A stretch of 64,000 nucleotides of DNA from Azospirillum sp. OGB3 (GCF_014192915.1 NZ_JACHYN010000005.1:124001-188000), one strand, 5' to 3'; positions 1 to 8,463 are shown, numbered from the stretch's first letter. Made by a program: numbers and translations. The notes: generated by a model not told the origin, from the sequence alone.

Positions 1-843
1 GCCATGCCGCTTCTGCCGGCCTTCGCCCGCTCCGGCTATGTCGGCAAGGGGCTGAAGCTGCTGCTTGAGGTCCGGCGCAAGGTCAAGGTGATCGGCAACG
101 TCTCCGCCCTGCGCGCCGAGGGCGACGGACGCGTGCAGACGGTCGTCTATCGTCAGGGCGATGGGGCGGAGCAGCGCCTTCCGGCCGACACGCTCCTGCT
201 GCACCACGGGGTGATCCCCAACATCAACCTCGCCAACGCCACCGGCTGCGCCCAGTCCTGGGACGAGGCGCAGCGCTGCTGGGTGCCGGACGTCGACGGC
301 TGGGGCGCCACGTCGGTGGAGGGAGTCTCCATCGCCGGCGACGGGGCCGGAATCGGCGGCGCGTTGGCGGCGGAACACCGCGGCCGGCTGACGGCGCTGG
401 ACGCCCTGCACCGGCTGGGCGCCATCGACCGCGCCACCCGCGACCGCGACGCCGCCCCGCACCGCGAGGCGCTGGACCGGGCGCTGCGCGGCCGCGACTT
501 CCTCGACGCGCTCTACCGGCCGGGCCGGGAGTTCCGCGTGCCCGCCGACGACACCATCGTCTGCCGCTGCGAGGAGGTGACGGCGGGGCAGGTGCGCGAG
601 GCCGTGAAACTGGGCGTCAGCGGGCCGAACCAGACCAAGTCCTTCCTGCGCTGCGGCATGGGGCCGTGCCAGGGGCGGCTGTGCGGCCCGACCGTGGTCG
701 AGGTCATCGCCGACGCCCGCGGCGTTTCCCCGGCGGAGGTCGGCTATTACCGGCTGCGCCCGCCGGTGAAGCCGATCACGCTGGCCGAACTCGCCTCGCT
801 GCCCAAGGCCGAGGACGAGGTGGCCGCCGTGATGCACCACTGA
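1..843 (+). CDS. FAD-dependent oxidoreductase with C-terminal [2Fe-2S] domain, opine/amino-acid oxidase alpha-type subunit (5' end missing)
   Basis: Only the C-terminal 280 codons are in the window; the frame is open to base 1, so the gene starts upstream. The visible part holds the end of a pyridine-nucleotide-disulfide-type FAD fold (a GD-x-AG segment near VSIAGDGAGIGG) followed by a BFD-like [2Fe-2S] domain with CRCEEVT and, about 30 residues on, CGMGPCQGRLC, giving the four expected cysteines. This arrangement is that of the A subunit of opine oxidases and of HcnB-type enzymes, which pair with a smaller FAD subunit. The next gene, 18 bases downstream, is that partner. The likely role is oxidation of a secondary amine or amino acid to an imine or keto acid in the cytoplasm. 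The substrate cannot be told from sequence. Confidence 0.85.
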   Translation, partial: AMPLLPAFARSGYVGKGLKLLLEVRRKVKVIGNVSALRAEGDGRVQTVVYRQGDGAEQRLPADTLLLHHGVIPNINLANATGCAQSWDEAQRCWVPDVDGWGATSVEGVSIAGDGAGIGGALAAEHRGRLTALDALHRLGAIDRATRDRDAAPHREALDRALRGRDFLDALYRPGREFRVPADDTIVCRCEEVTAGQVREAVKLGVSGPNQTKSFLRCGMGPCQGRLCGPTVVEVIADARGVSPAEVGYYRLRPPVKPITLAELASLPKAEDEVAAVMHH

Positions 844-861
844 CCGGGCAGGGGGGACGCC

Positions 862-1989
862 ATGGCGGAGCCGGACGTCATCATCGTCGGGGGCGGCCTG
901 CACGGCTGCTCCACCGCGCTGCACCTCGCCCTGCGCGGGGTCCGGGCGCTGGTGCTGGAGAAGGACCACATCGGCCGCCACGCCTCCGGCGTGAACGCCG
1001 GCGGGGTGCGCCAGCTCGGCCGCCATGCCGCGGAGGTGCCGCTGTCCGTCGCCTCGATGGCGCTGTGGCACGGCATCCGCGACCTCGTGGACGACGACTG
1101 CGGCTTCGAAAGCCACGGCCAGCTCAAGGTCGCGGAGACCGAGGCGGAGCTGGAGTCCTGCCGGGAGCGGGCGGCCCAGCTCACAGCGCTCGGCTTCACG
1201 CACGAGGAGGTGGTGGATCAGGCGGAACTGCGCCGCCTCGTCCCGTCCATCGCGGAGCATTGCCTCGGCGCCCTGGTGTCCCGTCGCGACGGGGCGGCCA
1301 TCCCCTACCGCACCACCTTCGCCTTCAAGCGCAAGGCGGAGAGCCTGGGTGCGCGATTCCACGAGGGGGCGGCGGTGGCGCGGGTCGCCCGCTCGGGCCG
1401 CAACTGGCGGGTGGAGACGGTGGACGGCGTGGCGCATGAGGCGCCGGTCCTGGTCAACTGCGCCGGGGCCTGGGCCGACCGGCTGGCCGCCCAGCTCGGC
1501 GAGCCGGTGCCGCTGGAGGTCATCGCGCCCATGCTGATGATCACCGCCCGCGTGCCGCCCTTCCTGAAGCCGGTGGTCGGGGCGACCGGACGCACCCTGT
1601 CCTTCAAGCAGTTTCCCAACGGGACGGTGCTGATCGGCGGCGGGCTGCTGGGCCGCGCCCACCGCGACGAGAACCGGACGGATCTGGACTTCGCCAAGGT
1701 CACCACCAACGCCCGCACGGTGTGGGACCTGTTCCCGATCATGCGCAGCGCCACCATTGTCCGCGCCTGGGCTGGGATCGAGGCGCGGATGCCCGACGAC
1801 ATCCCGGTGATCGGCCCCAGCGGCACGGAGGAGGGGGTGTTCCACGCCTTCGGCTTCTCCGCCCACGGCTTCCAGCTCGGTCCGATCGTCGGGCGGATCA
1901 CCGCCGACCTGATCACCCGCGGGACGAGCGACCTGCCCATCGACGCCTTCCGCATCCAGCGATTCCGCCACACGGCGGCCGCCGCGTGA
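862..1989 (+). CDS. FAD-dependent oxidoreductase, DadA/opine oxidase beta-type subunit
   Basis: This 375-residue protein has an N-terminal Rossmann FAD-binding motif (VIIVGGGLHGCSTALHLA) and the DAO-fold layout of glycine/sarcosine/D-amino-acid oxidases; a second conserved block near the C-terminus (GFSAHGFQLGPIVG) also contacts FAD in this family. With the BFD-containing subunit just upstream it probably forms a heteromeric amino-acid or opine dehydrogenase such as OoxA/OoxB or HcnB/HcnC; no small HcnA-like gene is seen in the window. The start at 862 follows a purine-rich GGGGGA. Downstream RidA and amino-acid binding genes support an imine-forming oxidase. Confidence 0.82.
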   Translation: MAEPDVIIVGGGLHGCSTALHLALRGVRALVLEKDHIGRHASGVNAGGVRQLGRHAAEVPLSVASMALWHGIRDLVDDDCGFESHGQLKVAETEAELESCRERAAQLTALGFTHEEVVDQAELRRLVPSIAEHCLGALVSRRDGAAIPYRTTFAFKRKAESLGARFHEGAAVARVARSGRNWRVETVDGVAHEAPVLVNCAGAWADRLAAQLGEPVPLEVIAPMLMITARVPPFLKPVVGATGRTLSFKQFPNGTVLIGGGLLGRAHRDENRTDLDFAKVTTNARTVWDLFPIMRSATIVRAWAGIEARMPDDIPVIGPSGTEEGVFHAFGFSAHGFQLGPIVGRITADLITRGTSDLPIDAFRIQRFRHTAAAA

Positions 1990-2013
1990 CCGCTCCAGCG
2001 GAGCGGCCTTTAC

Positions 2014-2030
2014 AGGAGATCCATGTTTTG
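2014..2030 (+). promoter_or_regulatory. RBS and TTG start overlapping a two-codon ATG-TTT-TGA reading frame
   Basis: AGGAG at 2014-2018 is followed by an ATG at 2023 that reads only Met-Phe-stop. The RidA frame begins with TTG at 2028-2030, inside the same string, 9 bases after AGGAG. The TTG start is chosen because the RidA homology begins right after it and the upstream in-frame sequence belongs to the preceding gene's shadow. Confidence 0.5.
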
Positions 2031-2390
2031 ACGATTCAGCGTTTCGATTGCGGCCCGCGGATGAGCGAGATGGTCGTTCATAACGGCACCGTCTACCTGT
2101 GCGGCCAGATCGCCGATTTCGAGGCCATGGGCGGCGTCACCCACGACGTGACGGCGCAGACCCGCGACGTGCTGCGCCAGATCGACGCCCTGCTGGAGCG
2201 CGCCGGCACGGACAAGAGCCGGCTGCTGACGGCGACGGTCTATCTCGCCGACATGGCCGCCTTCGCGGCGATGAACGCGGCCTGGGACGCCTGGGTGGAC
2301 CGCGCCAACGCCCCGGCCCGCGCGACCGTCGAGGCCAGGCTCGCCGATCCCGACCTGCTGGTCGAGATCCAGTTGATTGCCGCCCTCTAA
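2028..2390 (+). CDS. RidA family (YjgF/YER057c/UK114) enamine/imine deaminase
   Basis: A 120-residue protein with the RidA fold. It has the conserved arginine that binds the carboxylate of imino acids in the segment ARATVEARL and a family-typical end (LLVEIQLIAAL). RidA proteins hydrolyse reactive 2-imino/enamine intermediates to keto acids and ammonia. Its position directly behind two FAD amino-acid oxidase subunits fits removal of the imine product, a role often seen for RidA paralogs in amino-acid oxidase operons. Translation most likely starts at a TTG (see the RBS entry). A second paralog follows the next gene. Confidence 0.85.
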   Translation: MTIQRFDCGPRMSEMVVHNGTVYLCGQIADFEAMGGVTHDVTAQTRDVLRQIDALLERAGTDKSRLLTATVYLADMAAFAAMNAAWDAWVDRANAPARATVEARLADPDLLVEIQLIAAL

Positions 2391-2425
2391 ACGGCTCCTA
2401 CCGACTTTCAAAACCGGAGTTCACC

Positions 2426-3205
2426 ATGAAACGTCTGGCCCTCGGGCTGGCGATGGGCCTGTGCGCCCTCGCGGCGGCCGTCTCCTCGGAAGCGCGCGCC
2501 GATGGCCCGCCCCTGCGCATCGCGACGGAGGGCGCCTACCCGCCCTTCAACATGACCTCTCCCGACGGCACGCTCGGCGGGCTGGAGGTGGAGCTGGCAA
2601 ACGCCCTGTGCGAGCGCATGAAGCGGCGCTGCACCCTGGTCGCCCAGGATTGGGACGGCATCATCCCCGGCCTGCTGTCGCGCCGCTACGACGCGATCAT
2701 GGCGACGATGAACATCACGCCGGAGCGCGCGAAGGCCATCGCCTTCTCCGTCCCCTACATGGTCGTGCCGGCCTATTTCGTGGCGGCCACCGGCGGCGGC
2801 ATCGACGGGACGGAGGCCACCCTGTCCGGCAAGTCGGTCGGCGCCCAGACCTCGACCACCCATTACCGCTACGTCGAGAAGCATTTCGGCAAGACGGTGT
2901 CACTGAAGAACTACGACACCGCGTCGAATCTGCTGGCCGACCTGAAGAGCGGGCGCATCGACGCCGCCATCACCACCGGCGCCACCGCGTCCGACTGGGT
3001 GAAGGCCGACGCCTCGAAGTCGCTCCAGCTCGTCGGCAAGCCGCTGGTGGATGCCGAGGTGTTCGGCCCCGGCGTGGGCGTCGGCCTGCGCAAGGAGGAC
3101 GCGGACCTCAAAGCCGCCTTCGACGCCGCCATCGCGTCGGTCGTCCAGGACGGCACCCTGGCCCGCATCGCCGCCAAGTACGTCGATTTCACCGTCACCC
3201 CCTGA
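2426..3205 (+). CDS. ABC transporter periplasmic binding protein, polar amino acid/opine type (SBP family 3)
   Basis: 259 residues. A signal peptide ends near SSEARADG (about residue 26), followed by the family-3 opening LRIATEGAYPPFN and later DGIIPGLLSRRYD, which bind the alpha-amino and carboxylate groups of lysine/arginine/ornithine-type ligands. In the periplasm it would deliver its ligand to a HisM/HisQ-type permease; no permease or ATPase gene is in this part of the window, so they probably lie upstream of base 1. Its place between the oxidase genes and a second RidA suggests that it captures the substrate of the oxidase. Confidence 0.88.
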   Translation: MKRLALGLAMGLCALAAAVSSEARADGPPLRIATEGAYPPFNMTSPDGTLGGLEVELANALCERMKRRCTLVAQDWDGIIPGLLSRRYDAIMATMNITPERAKAIAFSVPYMVVPAYFVAATGGGIDGTEATLSGKSVGAQTSTTHYRYVEKHFGKTVSLKNYDTASNLLADLKSGRIDAAITTGATASDWVKADASKSLQLVGKPLVDAEVFGPGVGVGLRKEDADLKAAFDAAIASVVQDGTLARIAAKYVDFTVTP

Positions 3206-3262
3206 AAACCAACCCCCTGACCCGCAACCCCACCGATACCAACCAAAACCGGGAGAGTTCTC

Positions 3263-3610
3263 GTGATCAAGCGCGTTGAGAAGACCAAGATCATGCACCG
3301 CGTCGTCGTCAGCAACGGCATCGCCTTCCTCGGCGGCATCATCGCCGACGACGTCAGCGTCGGCATGCAGGAGCAGACCGCCCAGATCTGCAAGAAGCTC
3401 GACGCCGTGCTCGCCATGGCCGGCACGGACAAGACGAAGCTGCTGTCCGCCCAGCTCTTCATCACCGACATGAAGGCCAAGGACGGCATGAACGCCGCGT
3501 GGTTGGAGTGGCTGAACGGCGACGACCTGCCGGCCCGCGCCACCATCGGCGTCGCCGACCTGGGCGACCCGTCGATCCTGATTGAGGTCGTGGTGACGGC
3601 CGCCGTCTGA
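3263..3610 (+). CDS. Second RidA family deaminase
   Basis: 115 residues, GTG start at 3263 preceded by GGGAGAG. It keeps the RidA arginine in PARATIGVADL and the family C-terminal strand. It differs clearly from the first RidA in this operon, so the two are not a recent duplication. Probably part of the same transcript (57 bases behind the binding protein) and concerned with imine products of the upstream oxidase. Two RidA subtypes in one operon could mean two different imine intermediates, but this is inference. Confidence 0.83.
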   Translation: MIKRVEKTKIMHRVVVSNGIAFLGGIIADDVSVGMQEQTAQICKKLDAVLAMAGTDKTKLLSAQLFITDMKAKDGMNAAWLEWLNGDDLPARATIGVADLGDPSILIEVVVTAAV

Positions 3611-3616
3611 CGGCGG

Positions 3617-3667
3617 ATAAAAAAGAACGGGGGCGCCCGGCACCGTCATGGTGCGGCGGGCGCCCCC
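3617..3667 (-). terminator. Rho-independent terminator of the TerC-family gene
   Basis: Inverted repeat with 11-bp outer arms (3629-3639 and 3657-3667), a 2-base bulge, a 5-bp inner stem and the loop GTCAT. Read on the minus strand the stem is followed by a run of six U (A-run at 3619-3624). It is correctly placed 48 bases behind the stop of the minus-strand gene. On the plus strand no U-run follows, so the RidA transcript is not obviously terminated by it. Confidence 0.8.
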
Positions 3668-3699
3668 GGTCAACGTTCCCGACCGTGATCGGCGGCCGG

Positions 3700-3725
3700 C
3701 CTCACGCCATGTCCTCACGCCATGT
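3700..3725. repeat. Perfect 13-bp tandem duplication across the 3' end of the TerC-family gene
   Basis: CCTCACGCCATGT occurs twice without a spacer. The second copy (3713-3725) encodes the last codons and stop of the minus-strand gene (His-Met-Ala-stop). The first copy lies immediately after the stop and is non-coding. The reading frame is unaffected. Confidence 0.95.
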
Positions 3726-4389
3726 GGCGGAGGACTTCGTTGCTGCCGCGCCAGATCATGTCGAGCGCAACGTAGGAGATGATGGCGAGGCCGACCCAGC
3801 CGATCCAGCGGTGCTTGTGCAGCACATGCGCGATCATGTTGGCGGCGGCGCCCATCAGGACGACCGACAGGACCAGACCGATGACCAGGATGGTCGGGTG
3901 TTCCTTCGCCGCACCGGCCACCGCCAGCACGTTGTCGAGCGACATCGACACGTCCGCCACCACGATCTGCCAGATGGCGGCGCCGAAGGTGGTCGCACCG
4001 GCCGCCGCGACGGCGGCGTTACCCGCCACACCGGCGGTGACGGTGCCCGAAGTGGGGTCGGGCGCGTCCATCGCCTCGTCGGGGGCGATCTCGTCCGCGC
4101 CGTGGCTGCGCAACTCGCGGAACATCTTCCAGCACACCCACAGCAGCAAGACGCCGCCCGCCAGGGTCAGGCCGATGATGGCGAGGAGTTGGGTGGTGAT
4201 GAGGGCGAAGAACACGCGCAGCCCCATGGCCGCGGCGATTCCCCAGAAGATGACCTTGCGGCGCTGAGCCAGCGGCACCGCCGCGGCGGCCATACCGACC
4301 ACGATGGCGTTGTCGCCGGCCAGAACGAGGTCGATGGCGATGACTTGGAGCAGCGCGGCGAGCGCGTCGGCTGTGAACAGATCGGTCAT
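3715..4389 (-). CDS. TerC/YjbE family integral membrane protein, putative metal ion transporter
   Basis: 224 residues with about seven hydrophobic segments. The two signature motifs, LVLAGDNAIVVG near the N-terminus and DVSMSLDNVLAVAG in the second half, are the conserved acidic pairs of the TerC fold. Family members are linked to Mn export, metal delivery to secreted enzymes and tellurite resistance. The ATG at 4389 is preferred over longer in-frame starts because AGAGGAAGG precedes it. A basic/acidic cytoplasmic loop around residues 95-115 separates the two halves. The gene stands alone with its own terminator. I looked for a yybP-ykoY Mn riboswitch upstream and do not see one. Confidence 0.85.
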   Translation of the reverse strand: MTDLFTADALAALLQVIAIDLVLAGDNAIVVGMAAAAVPLAQRRKVIFWGIAAAMGLRVFFALITTQLLAIIGLTLAGGVLLLWVCWKMFRELRSHGADEIAPDEAMDAPDPTSGTVTAGVAGNAAVAAAGATTFGAAIWQIVVADVSMSLDNVLAVAGAAKEHPTILVIGLVLSVVLMGAAANMIAHVLHKHRWIGWVGLAIISYVALDMIWRGSNEVLRHMA

Positions 4390-4669
4390 GCGGTGCCTTC
4401 CTCTAGCATAGGGCAAGAGAGCAGCACCCACTGGCGGGACCAGGCACAGGGCAGAAACGCTGCCGGCAGGGGCGGGCGGGCGGGGGCCACTCTGAATGTC
4501 TCCAGTCCGACATCACAGTTCAGGGAACTGTCAGAGGGGCCCGGCCTGGTAAGCCGGTCTTTATACCAACACGCCGGATTCCACCACTTCGGTTTCGCCA
4601 GGGCGGCCATGCGATCATGTGTGGGGTGGGGCGGCACGCCCTTGGACGTGGGCGTGCCGTTTCACTCGG
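4390..4669. other. 280-bp intergenic region between the TerC-family and GH31 genes
   Basis: No convincing coding sequence. It must hold the promoter of the TerC-family gene (transcribed leftward). A TATACC-type AT-rich patch is seen near 4561-4566. No U-rich terminator for the GH31 gene, which ends at 4670, is evident. Confidence 0.5.
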
Positions 4670-7048
4670 TCAGAGAGGCAGGCTGCCGACCGGCGTGCCG
4701 TCCGCCGTCTCGATGGACAGGGCGGTCCAACGCGGCGCCCGGCCGCCGCTGCGGCTCACCGACAGCGCGGCCGCGTCCGTGCCGCTGATGGTCAGCAGGC
4801 AGATGGACTCGTCGCGGCACACGCTCTCCCCGTCGTCGTCGAACAGGGTCAGCGGGGCGTAGCCCTCCGGTCCGGGGAAGCAGCGGACGGTCAGCGGACC
4901 TTCCGCCCAGGAGGGGGCGGGGCCGAGCGGCAGCAGCGTGCCGGCCCGGACGAAGGCCGGGGACACCCCCAGCGGCGCCGCCACGGTGACGCGCCCGCCG
5001 CCGTCGTAACGCTTGCCGTCGCGCAGGTCGTACCAGCCGCCGGGCACCGCCGGCAGCCAGACTTCCAGTTCCGTCCGTCCGGGGTCGAGGACCGGGGCGA
5101 CCAGCAGCCGGTCGCCGACCATGGTGCTGTCCTCCTCCTCGTAGGCGCCGGGCTGGTCGGGGAAGTCGTAGAACAGCGGCCGCATCACCGGGTCATGGTC
5201 GCGGTGCGCCCGCCACAGCAGCGTGTAGAGCAGCGGCACCAGCCGCTCCCGCCAGTCCAGCGCGGCCTTCACCTGGGGCAGCAGCTCCGGATAGGTCCAG
5301 GGCTCGGTGACGCTGCCATCGTCGTTCCAGGAATGGATGGTGAAGCGCGGCCACCACACCGCCTGCTCGATCCAGCGCATCAGCAGTTCCGGCTCCGGCC
5401 GGGGACCGGCGAAGCCGCCGACGTCATGGCCGTAGTCGAACAGGCCCGACAGGCTGAAGCCGTGGCCCATGCGCAGGTTCCAGCGCAGCGTCTTCCAGCT
5501 CGTCCGGTTGTCGCCCGACCAGGTCTGCACGTAGCGTTGGAGGCCCGGCCCGCCGGAGCGCGAGATCAGGTAGGGGCGCTTGTCCGGCGCGTACGCCACC
5601 TGCGCCAGATGCGAGGCGCGGATCATCAGGTGAGTCTGCACTGGGCGCAGCGTCGCCATCGTGCCGCCATGGCCGTTGACGTCGCAGACCGCCGCGTCGT
5701 CCCAGATCTCGAACTCGTTGTTGTCGTTCCAGGTCGAACCGATGCCGCGCTCCAGCAGCTCCCGCGTGACGTTGCCCATCCACCAGCGGGTGGTCGCCGG
5801 GTTGGTGAAGTCGAGATAGGCGCCATCGCCGCCCCAGAACTGGGTGATCTGCGGGCTGTCCGGGGCGTCGCTGTCGCGCACGAAGCCGCCGAACCCCTGG
5901 ACCTCGGCGAATTTCGGATGGTCGTTGAGCAGCGCCGGCTTGATGTTGGCGACGAGATGGACGCCGGCCTCGGCGAACTTGGCGGTGACCGCCTCCGGCT
6001 CGGGGAACTTGTCGCGGTTCCAGTGGAAGACGTAGCGCTTGTCGCCGATCATCGTGTAGCCGGACGACATCTGGAACGACCCGCAGGGCAGGCCGTGCTC
6101 CTTCAGCGCGTCCAGGAATCCGAGCAGCCGCACCCCGGCGTCCGGAGCGTCGGTGTACTGCATGGTCGAGCCGGAATAGCTGATCGCCCAGCGCGGCCGG
6201 AAGGAGGTGCGGCCGGTCAGGGCGGTGAAGTTCGCCACCACCTGCGGAACGCTGGGGCCGAACAGGACGTAGCAGTCCAGGTCGCCGTCCGACGCCTCGA
6301 ACCGGATGAAGTCGCCATGGTAGGCGTCGATGGTCTGGCCGAGGTCGAAGACGCCGCGCGACAGGTTGTCGTAGAAGACGCCGACCGCCGCCCCGCCGCG
6401 CTCCGGCCGCACGCTGAGGCAGAAGGGGATGTGCTTGTAGAGCGGGTCGCTCGTCTCCGCGTCGTAGCCGAGCGCGTCGGTCGTGCCCATGGCGAGGCGC
6501 CGCCCGCGTTTGTCGGTGCCGCCGCTCTTGTCGCCGAAGCCGTGGTAGCGCTCCCCGGCGTGGCTGACCAGATGGTGCGCGAAGCGGGGGGAGCGGTCGT
6601 CGAACAGGTAGGGCTGGGTCGGCCGGTCGGCCAGGACGAGGCGCCAGCCGTCGCCCTCCGCCGCCGGCTCGTACCAGCGCAGCGCCAGGGGGGCGCGCTG
6701 GACCACGACGCGCCAGCCGGGGGTGGTGACGGTGACGCTGTCGGCGCTTTCCTCCACCGCCGCCGGCGTGCCGGGGAAGCCGGTCAGGTCGCGGCGGTCG
6801 CGCCCGTCGATGGGATCGGCCAGCGCGGGGTCGGTCTCGCCCGACAGCTCGGGCGCCAGCGACCAGGTGCGCGGGGCGCGCAGTCCGGCCGGCCGCTCGA
6901 TGAGGACGCGCGCCAGCGCGGGCCCCAGCGGGAACAGGGTCAGGCGGTAGCCGCGGTCGAGGTCGAAGGCGATCCCCTGGGGGCCGGCTTGCGCCCCGTC
7001 GCGGAACGGGGCGGGCGCGGCAAGGGTGGCGCCGGTCAGCGTGCGCAT
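4670..7048 (-). CDS. Glycoside hydrolase family 31 (alpha-glucosidase/alpha-xylosidase type)
   Basis: 792 residues, the usual length for GH31. The catalytic nucleophile motif appears as GSTWNDNNEFEIWDD (about residue 441; the Asp of WND), and the acid/base region as SWNDDGS (about 574). RSGGPGLQRYVQTWSGDN and the C-terminal beta-sandwich fit the family. No signal peptide is visible, so it probably acts in the cytoplasm on an imported oligosaccharide. It is the last gene of a minus-strand locus with a TRAP transporter and a GH2 enzyme. The exact linkage (alpha-glucoside, alpha-xyloside, sulfoquinovoside) cannot be read from the motif alone. Confidence 0.88.
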   Translation of the reverse strand: MRTLTGATLAAPAPFRDGAQAGPQGIAFDLDRGYRLTLFPLGPALARVLIERPAGLRAPRTWSLAPELSGETDPALADPIDGRDRRDLTGFPGTPAAVEESADSVTVTTPGWRVVVQRAPLALRWYEPAAEGDGWRLVLADRPTQPYLFDDRSPRFAHHLVSHAGERYHGFGDKSGGTDKRGRRLAMGTTDALGYDAETSDPLYKHIPFCLSVRPERGGAAVGVFYDNLSRGVFDLGQTIDAYHGDFIRFEASDGDLDCYVLFGPSVPQVVANFTALTGRTSFRPRWAISYSGSTMQYTDAPDAGVRLLGFLDALKEHGLPCGSFQMSSGYTMIGDKRYVFHWNRDKFPEPEAVTAKFAEAGVHLVANIKPALLNDHPKFAEVQGFGGFVRDSDAPDSPQITQFWGGDGAYLDFTNPATTRWWMGNVTRELLERGIGSTWNDNNEFEIWDDAAVCDVNGHGGTMATLRPVQTHLMIRASHLAQVAYAPDKRPYLISRSGGPGLQRYVQTWSGDNRTSWKTLRWNLRMGHGFSLSGLFDYGHDVGGFAGPRPEPELLMRWIEQAVWWPRFTIHSWNDDGSVTEPWTYPELLPQVKAALDWRERLVPLLYTLLWRAHRDHDPVMRPLFYDFPDQPGAYEEEDSTMVGDRLLVAPVLDPGRTELEVWLPAVPGGWYDLRDGKRYDGGGRVTVAAPLGVSPAFVRAGTLLPLGPAPSWAEGPLTVRCFPGPEGYAPLTLFDDDGESVCRDESICLLTISGTDAAALSVSRSGGRAPRWTALSIETADGTPVGSLPL

Positions 7049-7091
7049 GGCGCGTGAACTCCTGACGTCATGAGACCTGGGATTTGTGGGG

Positions 7092-7119
7092 AGCCGGGCC
7101 CCGGGTACGGGGCCCGGCT
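7092..7119. repeat. Strong intergenic inverted repeat between dctM-like and GH31 genes
   Basis: Perfect 11-bp arms AGCCGGGCCCC / GGGGCCCGGCT around a 6-base loop. It lies between the stop of the TRAP large permease gene and the GH31 start. No U-run follows on the minus strand, so it is more likely a stem that stabilises or modulates a polycistronic mRNA than a classical terminator. Confidence 0.7.
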
Positions 7120-7130
7120 TTGAGTCCCGC

Positions 7131-8432
7131 TTACTTGATGAGGCCGAACAGGCTGGGCAGCCAGAGCGACAGACCGGGGACGTAGGTGACGATCAGCAGC
7201 GCCGCCGTGCTCCAGGCGAAGAGCGGGATCAGCGGCCGGATCACCTGCTCGATCGACACGCGCGCCACGGCGCAGCCGATGAACAGGGCGCTGCCGGTCG
7301 GCGGCGAGACGATGCCGAGCGACAGGTTGAACACCAGGATCACCCCGAAATGCACCGGGTCCACCCCCAGCTCCACCAGCACCGGCAGGAAGATCGGCGT
7401 GAAGATCAGGATGCCGGGCGTGATGTCCAGGAAGGTGCCCATCAGCAGCAGGACGATGTTGACCAGCAGCAGCGCGACGATCCAGTTGCCGGACACCGAC
7501 TGCACCCAGTCGCCGATGATCTGCGGAATCTCGGCCAGCGACATCACATAGGCCATCGCCATGGAGGTGCCGACCATCAGCGCGACCACCGCGGTCGCGA
7601 CGATGGTGTCCACCAGAATCTGCCCGATGTCGGCCACCGACAGCTCCCGGTAGGCGAGCGCCAGGGCCAGCGCGTAGACGACCGCGATGGCCGAGCCCTC
7701 GGTCGCGGTGAAGACGCCGCCGACGATGCCGCCGATCACCACGATGATCAGACCCAGGCTGGGCAGGGCGGACAGCAGGGCGCGCGACGACTGGGACAGG
7801 GTCGGGGAGGGCAGGCGGGCGTAGCCGCGCTTCTTCGCCATCATCCAGGCCGGGATCATCACCGCCAAGCCGAGCAGGATGCCCGGCAGGTAGCCGGCGA
7901 CGAACAGCGCCGCGATGGAGGTGCCGCCCGACACCAGCGAATAGACGATGAAGGCGCCCGACGGAGGAATCAGCAGGCCGGTGATGCAGGAGGAGATGTT
8001 GACCGCCGCGGTGTAGCTGCGGTCGTAGCCGGCCTTGTCCATCGACGGCTGCATGGTGCCGCCGATGGCCGAGGCGGCGGCCACCGCCGACCCCGACACG
8101 CAGCCGAACATCATGTTGGCGAGGATGGTGATCTGCGCCAGCGGTCCGGGCATCCAGCCGACGAAGACCTTGGCGCAGTCGATCAGGCGGCGGGCGATGC
8201 CGCCGCGGTTCATGATCGAGCCGGCCATGAAGAAGAAGGGGATCGCCAGCAGCGCGAAGCTGTCCAGGCCGGTGGCGATGCGCTGCGCCGTCACCGAGAT
8301 CGCCGGCAGCGGCGGCATGATGGTCAGCAGCGCCGTGATCGAGGCGAGTCCGGTCGCGTAGGAGATGGGCACGCCGAAGGCCAGAAGGGCGACGAAGGCG
8401 GCGCTGAGGACGAGGGCGGGGGAAAAGTCCAT
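7131..8432 (-). CDS. TRAP transporter large permease, DctM type
   Basis: 433 residues, about 12 hydrophobic segments, family length and the DctM-typical end (LIVTYVPGLSLWLPSLFG). In the inner membrane it is the ion-coupled translocating subunit that works with the small DctQ-type permease and the periplasmic DctP-type protein encoded just upstream in the same direction. TRAP systems mostly import organic acids, including uronic and sialic acids. The flanking glycosidases therefore suggest an acidic sugar or uronide, but this is inference. Confidence 0.92.
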   Translation of the reverse strand: MDFSPALVLSAAFVALLAFGVPISYATGLASITALLTIMPPLPAISVTAQRIATGLDSFALLAIPFFFMAGSIMNRGGIARRLIDCAKVFVGWMPGPLAQITILANMMFGCVSGSAVAAASAIGGTMQPSMDKAGYDRSYTAAVNISSCITGLLIPPSGAFIVYSLVSGGTSIAALFVAGYLPGILLGLAVMIPAWMMAKKRGYARLPSPTLSQSSRALLSALPSLGLIIVVIGGIVGGVFTATEGSAIAVVYALALALAYRELSVADIGQILVDTIVATAVVALMVGTSMAMAYVMSLAEIPQIIGDWVQSVSGNWIVALLLVNIVLLLMGTFLDITPGILIFTPIFLPVLVELGVDPVHFGVILVFNLSLGIVSPPTGSALFIGCAVARVSIEQVIRPLIPLFAWSTAALLIVTYVPGLSLWLPSLFGLIK

Positions 8433-8463
8433 GGCTGCGTTTCCGCGACGGAAGGGGTGGGCG

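Noticed and set aside
4390..4620. Possible yybP-ykoY manganese riboswitch before the TerC-family gene
   Set aside because: The position and gene family fit, but I could not find the conserved core loops in the leader on the minus strand.
4619..7057. 812-codon open frame on the plus strand opposite the GH31 gene
   Set aside because: Composition is that of an antisense frame of a GC-rich gene (long Arg/Gly/His/Gln/Ala runs), no domain, and the minus strand encodes a full GH31 enzyme with catalytic motifs.
7092..7119. Hairpin as a terminator between the TRAP large permease and GH31 genes
   Set aside because: Stem is perfect but no U-run follows on the minus strand, and no new promoter for the GH31 gene is evident; kept as an inverted repeat only.
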